Shown here piece after piece: positions 45,501 through 55,258 of a DNA stretch of 64,000 bases (positions within the stretch are counted from its first letter, which is position 1; the number at the start of each line of letters is the position of its first letter). The position numbers and the translations under genes were made by a program. Source of the DNA: Branchinecta lynchi (Eukaryota; Arthropoda; Branchiopoda; Anostraca; Branchinectidae); the NCBI GenBank assembly GCA_023053575.1, contig JAKZAP010000018.1, positions 19,000,202 to 19,064,201 on the forward strand, read 5' to 3'. The notes under the pieces were generated by a model, which did not search any database, was not told where the DNA came from, and saw nothing but the letters and a program-made list of their open reading frames with translations.

Positions 45501-47120
45501 AGAGCTACGAGCTCATATGGCACTTGTTACGAGTAGGCACGGCTCGGTTATGTCAATGATATATCTAGTGTTTGCTAGGTGTCTTCCCACCAAGTTTCAT
45601 CTCGATCCCTCCACTCATAGCGTTTTCCAAGATTTCCGGTTCTCCCCTCCAGCTCCCCCCAAAAGTCACCGGATCCGGTCCGGATTTTAAGTGGGTCGTC
45701 TGAGGCATGAGGTCTTTCCAAATATCAAGTTTCATCGAGATCCGGTCACCCGTTCAAAAGTTATAAATACCTCAAGATTCCGGATTCCCCCTCCCCCCAC
45801 TCCCCCCACAGTGCCCGAATCGGCTCTCGTCATGTCAATGATGTATCTAGTGTTTGCTAGGTGTCTTCACACCAAGTTTCATCTCGATCCCTCCACTCAT
45901 AGCGTTTCCCAAGATTTCCGGTTGTCCCCTCCAGCTCCCCCCCAAAAGTCACCGGATCCAGTCCGGATTTTAAGTGGGTCGTCTGAGGCATGAGGTCGTT
46001 CCAGATATCAAGTTTCATCGAGATCCGGTCACCCGTTCAAAAGTTATAAATACATCAAGATTCCGGATTCCCCCTCCCTCCACTCCCCCGACAGTGCCCG
46101 AATCGACTCGGTCATGTCATTGATGTATCTATGTTTGCTAGGTGTCTTCCCACCAAGTTTCATCTCGACCCCTCCACTCATAGCATTTCCCAAGATTTCC
46201 GGTTGCTTCCTCCAGCTCCCCCCAAAACTCACCGGATCCGGTCCGGATTTAAGTGGGTCGTCGGAGGCATGAGGTCTTGCCAAATATCAAGTTCCATCGA
46301 GAACCGATCACCCGTTCAAAAGTTATAAATACCTCAAGATTCCGGATTCCCCCTCCCTCCACTCCCCCACAGTGCCCGAATCGGCTCGGTTATGTCAATG
46401 ATGTATCTAGTGTTTGCTAGGTGTCTTCCCACCAAGTTTCATCTCGATCCCTCCACTCATAGCGTTTCCCAAGATTTCCGGTTGCCCCCTGCAGCTCCCC
46501 CCAAAAGTCACCGGATCCGGTCCAGATTTTAAGTGGGTCGTCTGAGGTATGAGGTCTTTCCAAATATCAAGTTCCATCGAGATCCGATCACCCGTTCAAA
46601 AGTTATAAATACCTCAAGATTCCGGATTCCCCCTCCCTCCACTCCCCCACAGTGCCCGAATCGGCTCGGTTATGTCAATGATGTATCTAGTGTTTGCTAG
46701 GTGTCTTCCCACCAAGTTTCATCTCGATCCCTCCACTCATAGCGTTTCCCAAGATTTCCGGTTGCCCCCTGCAGCTCCCCCCAAAAGTCACCGGATCCGG
46801 TCCAGATTTTAAGTGGGTCGTCTGAGGCATGAGGTCTTGCCAAATATCAAGTTCCATCGAGAACCGATCACCCGTTCAAAAGTTAAAAATACCTCAAGAT
46901 TCCGGATTCCCCCTCCCTCCACTCCCCCCACGGTGCTCGGATCGGGGAAGTGACTATTTCCAACTTAATCATTTGGGGTCCCTTATACACCTGCCAAGTT
47001 TTATCGTCCTAGCTTATGTGGAAGTGCCCGAACTAGCAAAACCTGGATAGACCGACAGACCGACGGAAGGACAGAAATTGCAATCGCTATATGGCACTTG
47101 GCCGAAGGACAAGTGCCATA
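45501..47120 (+). mobile_element. ATGGCACTTG family, copy 2 with about five 280-bp tandem units
   Basis: Left end AGAGCTACGAGCTCATATGG, right-end hairpin TATGGCACTTG-loop-CAAGTGCCATA then AAAG. The unit start GGCTCGGTTATGTCAATGA or its variant is at 45541, 45822, 46105, 46383 and 46663 (spacing 278-283). Each unit holds CACCAAGTTTCATCTCGATC and GATCCGGTCCGGATTT. Units 4 and 5 are almost identical, implying recent expansion. A GACCGACAGACCGACGGAAGG tract precedes the hairpin. No coding capacity. Confidence 0.8.
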
Positions 47121-47365
47121 AAAGTAACCAAGTCGGTTCGAAGCGCCGCGATTTTTCGTCAAAACAGTTGATTTGTTTCATAAAAACAGTCGTTTTTTCT
47201 GCAAAAACAGTCGGTAAACATTACCAGCCAGTCGGTAAGTTCAGTTAGTCGAGAAATCTCTTGCCCCCATCCCCCCAAACATTTTGGCTAGTAACGCCTC
47301 TGCTTCCCAGGCATCAAATGGGGCATTCCCACGGGCCCATGGCATTAAAAAGCGATACCATGAGT
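47121..47365. other. Gap with TTTTTCGTCAAAACAG repeat
   Basis: 47151-47220 repeats the short array seen at 21450-21570. Confidence 0.5.
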
Positions 47366-47547
47366 CAGGCCCGTATCCAGGAATTTATTTCTGGGGGGGG
47401 GGTCCCTTTCGGGGGGGGGGGGGGTGCCTGCGGGTATCACAAAAAAAGATATGGATCAGAGGGAAAATCCTATAAAAACGAGTATTTTTCTATGTTCCGG
47501 GGGTTCAACCCCCTACCCCCCCCCCCCCGCCCCTGGATACGGCCTTG
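47366..47547 (+). mobile_element. hAT-type poly-G/C MITE, copy e, upstream of gene B
   Basis: Ends CAGGCCCGTATCCAGG and CCTGGATACGGCCTTG. Flanks share CATGAGT (47359-47365 and 47551-47557), offset by three bases on the right, so the duplication is probable but not exact. It ends 293 bp before the gene B start codon. Confidence 0.8.
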
Positions 47548-47840
47548 CGGCATGAGTGCTTTAACGTCTCCTAACTGTTTACCCGAAACCGAAGTACTTT
47601 CCTCTAACGCTGCCGACAGACGATTAGCTGGATATTCTGCACTTCCATCATCAAATTTAAAACATTCGGGTTATTGCCAAAAATCCTGGCAGGAATTCCA
47701 GTCATGGAACGGCCAAAGCTCAGTATCTGTCAGAACCTTCAAGCGCTGCTTACCTAGAGCCATCTCGCGACTATTACGTGAACGAGGGCAACAAAATTAT
47801 CAAAATTCAGACTCAGTTTTATTGGCGTGCAGTTAAAGTT

Positions 47841-48027
47841 ATGATGAAAGAAGCCTGTTACGTCATAAGAAGGTCTATGTGCTACTATAGTGTATTCGAA
47901 AGAAAGAACATTGCCAGGACTACGTTAACATGTTGTTTGAAGCAAAGCTTGACTAGCAGCGCCACGTATCCACGAAAAAAAGAATTATCAGATCTTCATA
48001 AAATCACCACGGATGGCGTGCAATACG
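47841..48027 (+). CDS. Gene B exon 1 (presequence)
   Basis: ATGATG start, 62 codons plus one base, donor TACG|GTAAGG. The same phase 1 as gene A exon 1. The open frame extends upstream without an ATG, so this is the first usable start. Confidence 0.6.
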
Positions 48028-51000
48028 GTAAGGCTTATGCTATTCCGAGGAAGCGAAAGAAATTTCCTATAATTAATCCTGACTGCAAGCAAATAAGAAG
48101 GGCTGGAAACAGGCCCGTATCCAGGAATTTATTTCCGGGGGGGGGGGGGGGGGGGTTGCCTACTGGTCGGACAAAGAAGTACAAAAAACACATAGATCAG
48201 AGGGAAAAGCCTATAAAAATGATTATGTTTGTATGTTTTTTTGGGGGGTGGGGGGGGGGGGGCAACCCCCTAACCCCCCCCCCCCCTGGATACGGCCTTG
48301 GTTGGAAAATATGAGAACAAGATTAATCAGTATGTTAATTCCACAACCCCTTAAAAGTTAAAGTACAAGTCGCAGTGGGTACACTTTCTGGTCGAAAATA
48401 CGAAACGTGACTCATATTTGAAACTCTATTGGGGTTCTCAGACATTACAAACACGTCATGGCTGTTTTCAGCGTCACGCGCATCCCCCTGGTCTCGATGA
48501 GACTGTTCCATAACCGTTATTTCTGACCAATGAGCTATTCAGAAGCGGAGAGAGCCAAACACGGAAAATAGAAGAATCAGTCGAGCGCAGTTAGGGCGGA
48601 TAAACATTTCATCGGAAGCGGGGAATTGGAACGGATCGAACGATTATGAACGCAGGGTGTTGTGTTGACGATAGAAAATACTGCAGTTAACTGTAATCCT
48701 TACTCGGAGAAACTTTTTACAGTGTAGTTGTTGCCCTACATAATATTCGTTTACTGAATCCCGCCAACGGTGGACAATTAAACAACTGATAAGGAATGGA
48801 TTATTAAAATAATGGGAAGTAAAGATTTTAAAGAAATAACAAATGTTGGGAATTTCCTCAGGTTAGCTTTTAACACCGGAGAGATTTCTTTTGATGGGGA
48901 AGTTGTGTTTTTAGTGTCAATAAAGTATTCAGAGTGAATTAAAATATTAAGACTGCGTTAGTGTGTATATACGCATGTAAGATTGTTTCACTTTTTGTTT
49001 TGTTTTGTTGCATGATGGCCTGATGGCATTGATGTGCAAATAAATCATTCATTCATTCATTCATGCTGAGATGGTTCGTTTTGGTGTTGTTTTGTTGGTT
49101 CCGTGGCCCTTCGGGCTTTTACGGAAATAAACTTTATCTTATCTTATCTATCATGCGCAGCTGGGGATTGAGTATGAACGTGTCACGTTTGCTAGAGTTC
49201 TTCAGAGCGTGTTTTTTTTTTGGATCTCTGACCTGCGTAATATAAGTGTAATTGTAAATGATCACTTACAGTGTTTCGAACTGTATATAAGTTTATTATT
49301 TATGACAAAATTATGACAAAGATGTTGATGTTATTATATTTACGACGAAAAATCCAATGTTCGGCTTGTCCGTGAAGGAATTTGAAAATAAATTGAAATT
49401 GGAACTGAATTTAAATTGAACCTGGACGTATACAAGGCGAGAGCCAGGCACCACTCTTGCAGGCATGTCAATTTGCAGGCAATCCAGGTTGGAGACATTT
49501 TTACTCAAGCCCGACGCAACTGGAAAGCGAAAAGCGCGAGCTAAATACTGAGTTTGAAGTCAGTCATGAGGAACTCAAGAAAGCCATGGAGAGCAAGAGT
49601 GGCGCCACCGTTATTGACGTCCGACAACCCGAAGAGTTGACTGAATTTGGAAGGCTTCCGAGAGCCTTTAACATTCCACGTAAGTCAAAGCGGCGACTTC
49701 GGTTCAGCCGTTCACCTTCTCGACTCCCAACCCCCTCCCCTACCAAAAGTCAGAAAATCAACCAGAACGAATGGCAAGTTCTAAAATCTAGGGCACCCAC
49801 ATTCTGTCCTGCCAAACCTTCAATTCCGTAGGTCGCAAAAACTTTTTAACGAAACATGGGCGACAAGCTAAAAGCTTGCCATTTATAAAATATAATAGCG
49901 ATGGCCATTTATAATATATCAATCTCGCCTTCGGCTCGGATAGGTCTTTCAATGGCTGTCTCAGAGTTATTTTCCGATATCAACCTCATGTCGGAAAATA
50001 ACCTTTAATAGCTACTATTTGTTTACCACGCTCGGGAGCGTAGTAAGCGGGGTAACTACGATCTCTGTGACGTGATCGGCTTGATTAACCCGTGGCATGA
50101 TATTTTGCCGAAAAGAGAAAAACTCCGTTCCAGCCTTGACACCAAGAAGCCAGAATCCGTGACGTCATGTATAGGAACCACCACGGTAAGTAGGGTGGAA
50201 CATGCTCTTAGCCTTCCGGGTTACTCTTCTACCCGGATAACCGTTTTCGTCGAGCTGGATCCAGAAGATGAAGCCAGACCAAACACGTCTAAAAAGTCCG
50301 TGGCGTTGGATACCCCAGATATCGGGTTCTGGGTGAGGGCAGCGCAGCACATTTGGGAGACAAGTTAAATATGCAAGTGGATGGGGTAGGGGAAAAGCGA
50401 GTAATTGGGAGTTGTAACTAGGAAGCAAAACATGAGTGAGAGAACGTCTACAAAATATTGAATAATTCATAATTTGTGTGGTTAAGGGAGAGTTGGCGTG
50501 GCTGCAGGGAAGACCCACATAGTTGGTGATTTAGAAGGTGAAGCCTGGCTTTTATTTATCATTTGTCAAAGTTCACGGGTCAAGCCTGTCGCTTCTTTGC
50601 CTCTCGGTATGTTGACGCAAGGTTATGTTCGTCCATGGCTAAATCTTCTAAATTTTTCTAAGAAGTTGCGCTCATTGCGGCATTACTCGAGTAGGTGTTT
50701 ATATAGATAAATGTTTAGAATTAAGAAGAAGTATGAGCATTTAAGTTATATTTTTGTTGTTATTTTGTGTGTATGACCCTTGGGCTTTTGAAACAACTTA
50801 TCTATTTATCTATCTATCTATTTCAACCGCCTCCGAAGTAAATCGGATTTTCAGTTGCGTAAAGGATCTGTGCCATCCTTAAACTGCTTTGGTCAAGTTT
50901 GGAGGCAATTATTCTCACTTGAAATCAGATCGGCCAGTCTTTTTTAATTCAAGATCACGCCAGTATATGGCTGCGTGTTGATCGAGAGACGTTTGAGTTT

Positions 51001-53600
51001 GAAGAGTGAAGCTTGTATAAACTACTTTTAATAAATAAATCACTTCATTTATTTTAATAACTAAATTACTTACGGTACTTCAGAATCAGAATCACAATCG
51101 TTTTATTTGCCCAATATCTTTACACAAGGAAAAAAATTAATCCGGGAGATCAAGAATTTAAACGCGTCATGAAATATATAAAAATAACACTTAACAATTA
51201 ATACAATTAATTCATATCGTGTCAAAATGCTTCATTGTCTTCTTTTCCTTCTATTTTCAGGTTGTGATGACCGATGAAATATGGCACGAACGACTTTGTG
51301 TAGCGTTGACTTGATTCTGTCGGTGGTGATTCAAGGACTTACTTACTTGTCGGAGTTTAAAAAAATTCGATTGGTTTTGAACAGCTGCTTCAAACGCGAT
51401 TGTCCTGTGGGGGACTTGCCTGCACGGACTTGGTTTTCTGCGTACTTGTCTATACTGTACACAAAATTCCTGCAGTATTTGCTACTGGGATTAATCTTGT
51501 CTCTAAAAAGATAATCTATCTCTAATTCGGATTAATCTTACCTCAGTAGAGATAAGATTAATCCCAGTAGAAAATACTGCAGTTAACTTTAATCCTTACT
51601 CGGAGACACTTTTTACAGCGCAACGTGGTTGCCAAACAGGGCTTGACCGTTGCACACTTACTGACCGATCCGATTCCAACCAACGACCCTAGGGGTTTGA
51701 AACAACACCGTTCTTTCCACTAATATCCGGTTTAGTTCCAGAACTTGGCGATGCCTTGCGACTGAGTGACGAACTGTTCGAGGGGAGATACAAAATTCCG
51801 AAGCCGGAATATGATGACGATATCGTCTTTTCGTGTGCAAGGGGGCGTCGAAGCTGGAACGCACTAGTACTAGCGAGGGAAGCTGGTTTTACAAGGTACA
51901 TTAAATATGTAGACAAGGAAATAAATGAGTCGGATAAGTTTACTGTAGAAATACGTTTTGCCATATTCAACTGCTGGCCTACGAACCTAAGCCTGCGTTG
52001 TCGAGTAATAATGACTACCCATAGAAAGTCTGCAGAAGTCTGCCCTATGAATCTGTCGTAGAAAAGATGTTTGATCTTAAAAACCCCTTACAAAAAAGGG
52101 TCTCTAACGTCCTAGTGCAAAGATTTAACAACTCGCATCCTTTTTTAGTCAAGTTTCATGGATAGGAAACTATAAAGCATATTGACAGTACTTGAAGAAT
52201 ATACCGTCAAAATTGTTAATTAAATATGTGTTTTTTCAAACTACGCAAACCTGACGCAAACTACAAATTATGTTTGATTTGTCCGCTGAACTTTTGCCCC
52301 TTCTTGGAAAGGGCACTTCTGGTAAGGGACGTTGTTTTGGAGACGTTCCTGGGAGCAGACGTCCAGCAACGGTTCGGTTATGCGATATGGGGTGATCGCG
52401 GCATCTATTGTGAATGAATGAATTTGTTACATGCGGCATTTGCACTGTACATGCAGAAAAAAGGTAAATGCGCGCTTAACAAGAAATACAGAGGAAATTA
52501 AGAAAAGCAAATTTTTCGTATACAAACCGGTTAAGGTTCGCGTAGCGCAGGTGACGTTCTCCTGGTACTCTGCTCTCGGCCGGGAGTGCGATTCGTGGTT
52601 GGGGGCAAATCATCCGACGCTTCCCGTGCTTTTCCCTTGGTTTATCTAGGTACCCATTTGAAGCTGAGTGGACTATTCGCTTGTCTTACGGGGAAACGCC
52701 ACTAACCCTCGCTCTAAACCAAACGATAGGCACCGCTGAGACTCGAACAACCGACCCTTCGTTTGGGAGTCCAGCGCGCTAACCCGTTCGGCCACGGATG
52801 GACGAAACATGAAAAGAAGAAAACATGAAAAGCAATAAATTTACCGCATTAGCTGGCGCATTGGGCAATGGGCAGGAAGGCGGTTGGATGATGGCAGAAG
52901 ATGTTCACTTATTTCTTTTAGCTTGACAGTTGGGGACAAAAAAATTCTCCATGATTCAGCGATTGCGTATGCGACGAGGAAGGTACAGAAGAAAACGGAG
53001 ATATTTGAAGAAAAAAATGAATGAACTCCTTTCTTTCTTTCTTTCCCCTTTTTTCCTTTGTCTTTGTTTTTGTCGAAGTTTTGTTTTTATTAATGTTTTG
53101 TTTCGAGGGTAATTAGTCCCTTACAGGTTCGCCTCTGGGCATTGAAGATTCCATTTTTTTTTTAATAAACCCTTCATTCATTCATTCATTCATTCAAATG
53201 CATTTGACTGGTGTTTTTTTCTTCTGAGAATCGGGTACAAACCAGTGAGGAAAAGCACAGAGGAGGAGCAAAATTGTGGGATCGGTCGGACATTGGCTCG
53301 TCCAGCCACCGGAAAAATATTCAGTTGGAAATTTAGGTCTATTAGTAGTGTTAGTACCGTACCTACGATCCACTCGTTCTCAAATGAAGGTCCGTAAAGC
53401 GGAAATAAGGGCGGATATCTGGAATGTACGTCCTGGAAAGTTCAAACTATAGCAACCATATTATTCTTGACAAGGCCTTATATTAGATAATAGGCTAGAT
53501 ATGATAATTTACGGTAACAATTTGTATTTCCAACAGGACGAAGCATTATCCATTAGGGTTCTACGGGTACCTTGAAGAGGAAAAGAAGCATACGAGGTAA
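47841..53600 (+). CDS. Rhodanese-domain protein B, mitochondrial (four exons, 203 aa)
   Basis: Tandem paralogue of gene A. Exons 47841-48027, 49479-49679, 51736-51895 and 53537-53600 total 612 nt; all introns are GT-AG with phases 1, 1, 2 as in A. Residues 1-62 are basic and rich in Ser/Thr (VIRRSMC, ERKNIARTT), presequence-like. The domain shows EVSHEELKKAMES, VIDVR (107-111), GRLPRAFNIP (about 120-129), ELGDALRLS and the active loop C163-A-R-G-R-R168, then HYPLGFYGYLEEE. About half of the exon 3 residues equal those of A, so the duplication is old, yet both keep the catalytic Cys and loop. A sulfur-transfer role in mitochondria is inferred from the family. Exon 1 is assigned by phase, composition and donor; an upstream noncoding exon is possible. 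Confidence 0.8.
48028..49478. other. Gene B intron 1
   Basis: Contains the hAT-type MITE f (48110-48300), a partial CACTGT palindromic MITE (about 48678-48733) and an ATTC microsatellite tail of a LINE/SINE (49043-49066), followed by TTATCTTATCTTATC tails. Acceptor ATTTGCAG at 49471-49478. Confidence 0.6.
48110..48300 (+). mobile_element. hAT-type poly-G/C MITE, copy f (gene B intron 1)
   Basis: 191 bp, ends CAGGCCCGTATCCAGG and CCTGGATACGGCCTTG; duplication GCTGGAAA (48102-48109) and GTTGGAAA (48301-48308). G tract inside the left end, C tract inside the right end. Confidence 0.9.
49479..49679 (+). CDS. Gene B exon 2 (N-half of rhodanese domain)
   Basis: 201 nt, donor C|GTAAGT. Encodes NPGWRHFYSS, VSHEELKKAMESKSGATVID and LPRAFNIP. 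A second acceptor 9 nt downstream would also keep frame; equality with the 201-nt exon of gene A favours 49479. Confidence 0.85.
49985..50213 (-). mobile_element. Family A MITE, truncated
   Basis: TTTACCACGCTCGGGAGCGT, CCAGCCTTGACACCAAGAAG and the terminal GTAGGGTGGAACATGCTCTTA are family sequence. The other inverted repeat is missing. Confidence 0.65.
51453..51620. mobile_element. Palindromic MITE with TACTGT/ACAGCG ends
   Basis: The two halves mirror each other: CTGCAGTATTTGCTACTGGG then ATTAATCTTGTC, and later GATAAGATTAATCCCAGTAG then AAAATACTGCAG. The outer ends diverge. The same element sits at 61435-61603 with ends CACTGT/ACAGTG. Confidence 0.7.
51736..51895 (+). CDS. Gene B exon 3 (active-site exon)
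   Basis: 160 nt between GTTTAG and AG|GTACAT. Encodes PELGDALRLSDELFEGRYKI and IVFSCARGRRSWNALVLARE with the catalytic Cys. Confidence 0.9.
51896..53536. other. Gene B intron 3
   Basis: Contains a candidate SINE on the minus strand (52405-52800) and a plus-strand retroelement tail ending in ATTC repeats (about 53010-53196). Acceptor TTTCCAACAG at 53527-53536. Confidence 0.55.
52405..52800 (-). mobile_element. Candidate tRNA-derived SINE
   Basis: On the minus strand, 52800-52727 reads like a tRNA head: CGTGGCCGAACGGGTTAGCG (A-box region), CTGGACTCCCAAA (anticodon-loop region) and TGTTCGAGTCT (B box). The anticodon stem is broken. About 300 bp of body follow and it ends near 52430-52412 with ATTCATTCATTC, the tail type of LINE ends in this window. 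Confidence 0.45.
53537..53600 (+). CDS. Gene B exon 4 (C-terminus)
   Basis: 64 nt. Completes the split Arg codon, encodes TKHYPLGFYGYLEEEKKHTR and stops at TAA 53598-53600. Confidence 0.85.
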
Positions 53601-53667
53601 CGGACTGCATCGAACTAGAGCAACTAGCATTTTGTGGATCAAAAATGTATGATTTGAAGTGAATGGA

Positions 53668-53673
53668 AATAAA
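53668..53673 (+). terminator. Polyadenylation signal candidate, gene B
   Basis: AATAAA 67 nt after the stop codon, followed by TCTTCTTTAAG-type sequence. The position is typical of a short 3' UTR. Confidence 0.5.
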
Positions 53674-53894
53674 AATGTCTTCTTTAAGAACCAACTATTC
53701 TTTGATCCCAAGCTGCCTTTGAAACATATATTCAAACAATATCTACAACGGATACGTCAGCTACGATTCTTCATCATGACTTTAAGAACCCCTGCATAGC
53801 TTCAACTTCGCAAGATTATGCGAAAAGAAGGGAGAGAGATAGAACTCGTGTTTTTTTTGCTTTGGTTAGCCTACACACATTGGTCTTCCAAAGC

Positions 53895-55177
53895 TTAAAG
53901 GACCCCTCGCACTATTTACTCTTCAACTTACACTATTTTAAAATATTTGAATACTTAAAACTATGCTGTGCTTTCAACAAATAACCCACGGTTTTGGCTG
54001 TTTTAAGCCTTTTCGGAGACCCGATGAGTTGTAGCGCAAACAGGGAAGAAATATACATAACGGTATTTTGGGATCCCAAAACGTAAGTGGAGGGATACCC
54101 ATGACATCGCAGAAGTTGTCCTTCTGTTAGCACGATAACTCTCGATTGGAATGAAACATTTTAATGAACTTGGTGTGAGGATTCTTTGGGTCAAGGGTAA
54201 GGTCAGGTTCGTAGATGGGCTATGTAGCCCTACATTTAGGGGTGGGGGTTCAAATTAACGGGCAAACAAAAATATTTTGAACAGGTAATGTGATAGCCGA
54301 TTATAGGGTAAGAAGACGCGATTTTCTAGCCGGATGAGTAGGTCGTCCAGAATCAGGAAAAAACGGAAAGTTGGTTGAAAGTAAAATTTTCATTTCAAGT
54401 TGATTAAATGTTCGATTTAGGAGTAAGAAGACATGCTGAAACTTACATGAAAAGCATTTTCTATCCAGACAACTAGTTCGCCCAGCATCCGGCTGAAATC
54501 AGATTTTTTTTTTTAAGGAAAATGTTATTTGAAGTTGATTAGATGACAGACTGAAGGGTACGATGAGATGCTGAGTCTATATATGACAATCATTTGTTAC
54601 CCGGACATATAATTCGTCCGGAATCTGGTTGTAACCGGAATTTTTTTTACAAGTTAAAGTTTTATTTGAAAGTTTTATTTATAAGTTGATTAGAAGTTCT
54701 TTATAGGGATAGGGAGATACGCTGAATTCGTTTCTGAATTTTCTTTTTTTGTTGGACAAGTAGTTTGCTTAGAATTCGGCCGAAACCGAAAATTTTGCAG
54801 AAGTAAAGCAGGAAGTTTCGGTCAGTACCGTCAAAATAGATATGGCTTATAGAGGTGTATCTGAACTTGGTTTTCTCTGACGATTAGCCTGGCAAACCCT
54901 GGATCTGTCGAAGACCATACCCAATTGTCTGGGTCAAATATTAGATTTTTGGGATCCCATCGAAAGTCTTGTTCTGATGGAAAATCCTCTCGCAGACAAC
55001 CGTCGACAGCGTAATACGCATCGAAGGTAGCAACACGCGGCAAATGAGAAAATCAGCGTGGTTTTGTTAGAGGGGTTAGAATGTATGTACAAAATGGGGG
55101 TCTCCGAGTTTAGAAATATGTGGAGTGATTATGGAAGTAGGTTGTGTTGGTATTATAGGTAAGACAGGTCTTTTAAC
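53895..55177 (+). mobile_element. TTAAAGGACC MITE split by a GGATCCC-family element
   Basis: Left TTAAAGGACCCCTCGCACTA, right GACAGGTCTTTTAA. The outer parts (53895-54065 and 54972-55177) align along their whole length with the intact copy 62019-62395. TTAA bounds both ends in both copies. Confidence 0.8.
54066..54971 (+). mobile_element. GGATCCC family, copy 7
   Basis: Head TTTTGGGATCCCAAAACGTA, four to five core repeats, tail GATTTTTGGGATCCCATCGA then AAGTCTTG. The GTCC microsatellite is almost deleted. The intact host reads CCGTTTTTTCTGATGG at the junction; here TTCTGATGG follows the insert. Confidence 0.75.
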
Positions 55178-55258
55178 GTAGGCAAGCTTAGATCAGGTAC
55201 GATGTGTGGTGAGTTAGGGAAGATAGATGTGGGAGGAGTTGTCTGTGGTTTTTGGGAT

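Larger units (their letters stand above)
49680..51735. other. Gene B intron 2
   Basis: Holds a left-truncated family A MITE in reverse (about 49985-50213), a possible LINE 3' end (50217-50823, closing with TTGGGCTTTTGAAAC and an ATCT tail), a minus-strand retroelement end near 51080-51130 (AATAAAACGATTGTGATTC on that strand), and the palindromic MITE at 51453-51620. Acceptor TATCCGGTTTAG. Confidence 0.5.

Noticed and set aside
45541..46930. Possible CRISPR-like array
   Set aside because: The 280-bp units are contiguous without short repeats and unique spacers, and the context is eukaryotic.
47261..47836. 191-residue open frame upstream of gene B
   Set aside because: The first half is MITE sequence with G/C tracts; the second half has no recognisable domain and is better read as the gene B 5' region.
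49457..49831. Rhodanese frame as an intronless start at 49457
   Set aside because: The frame opens with TTG, not ATG, and runs past a clear GTAAGT donor at 49680; the spliced model matches gene A exactly.
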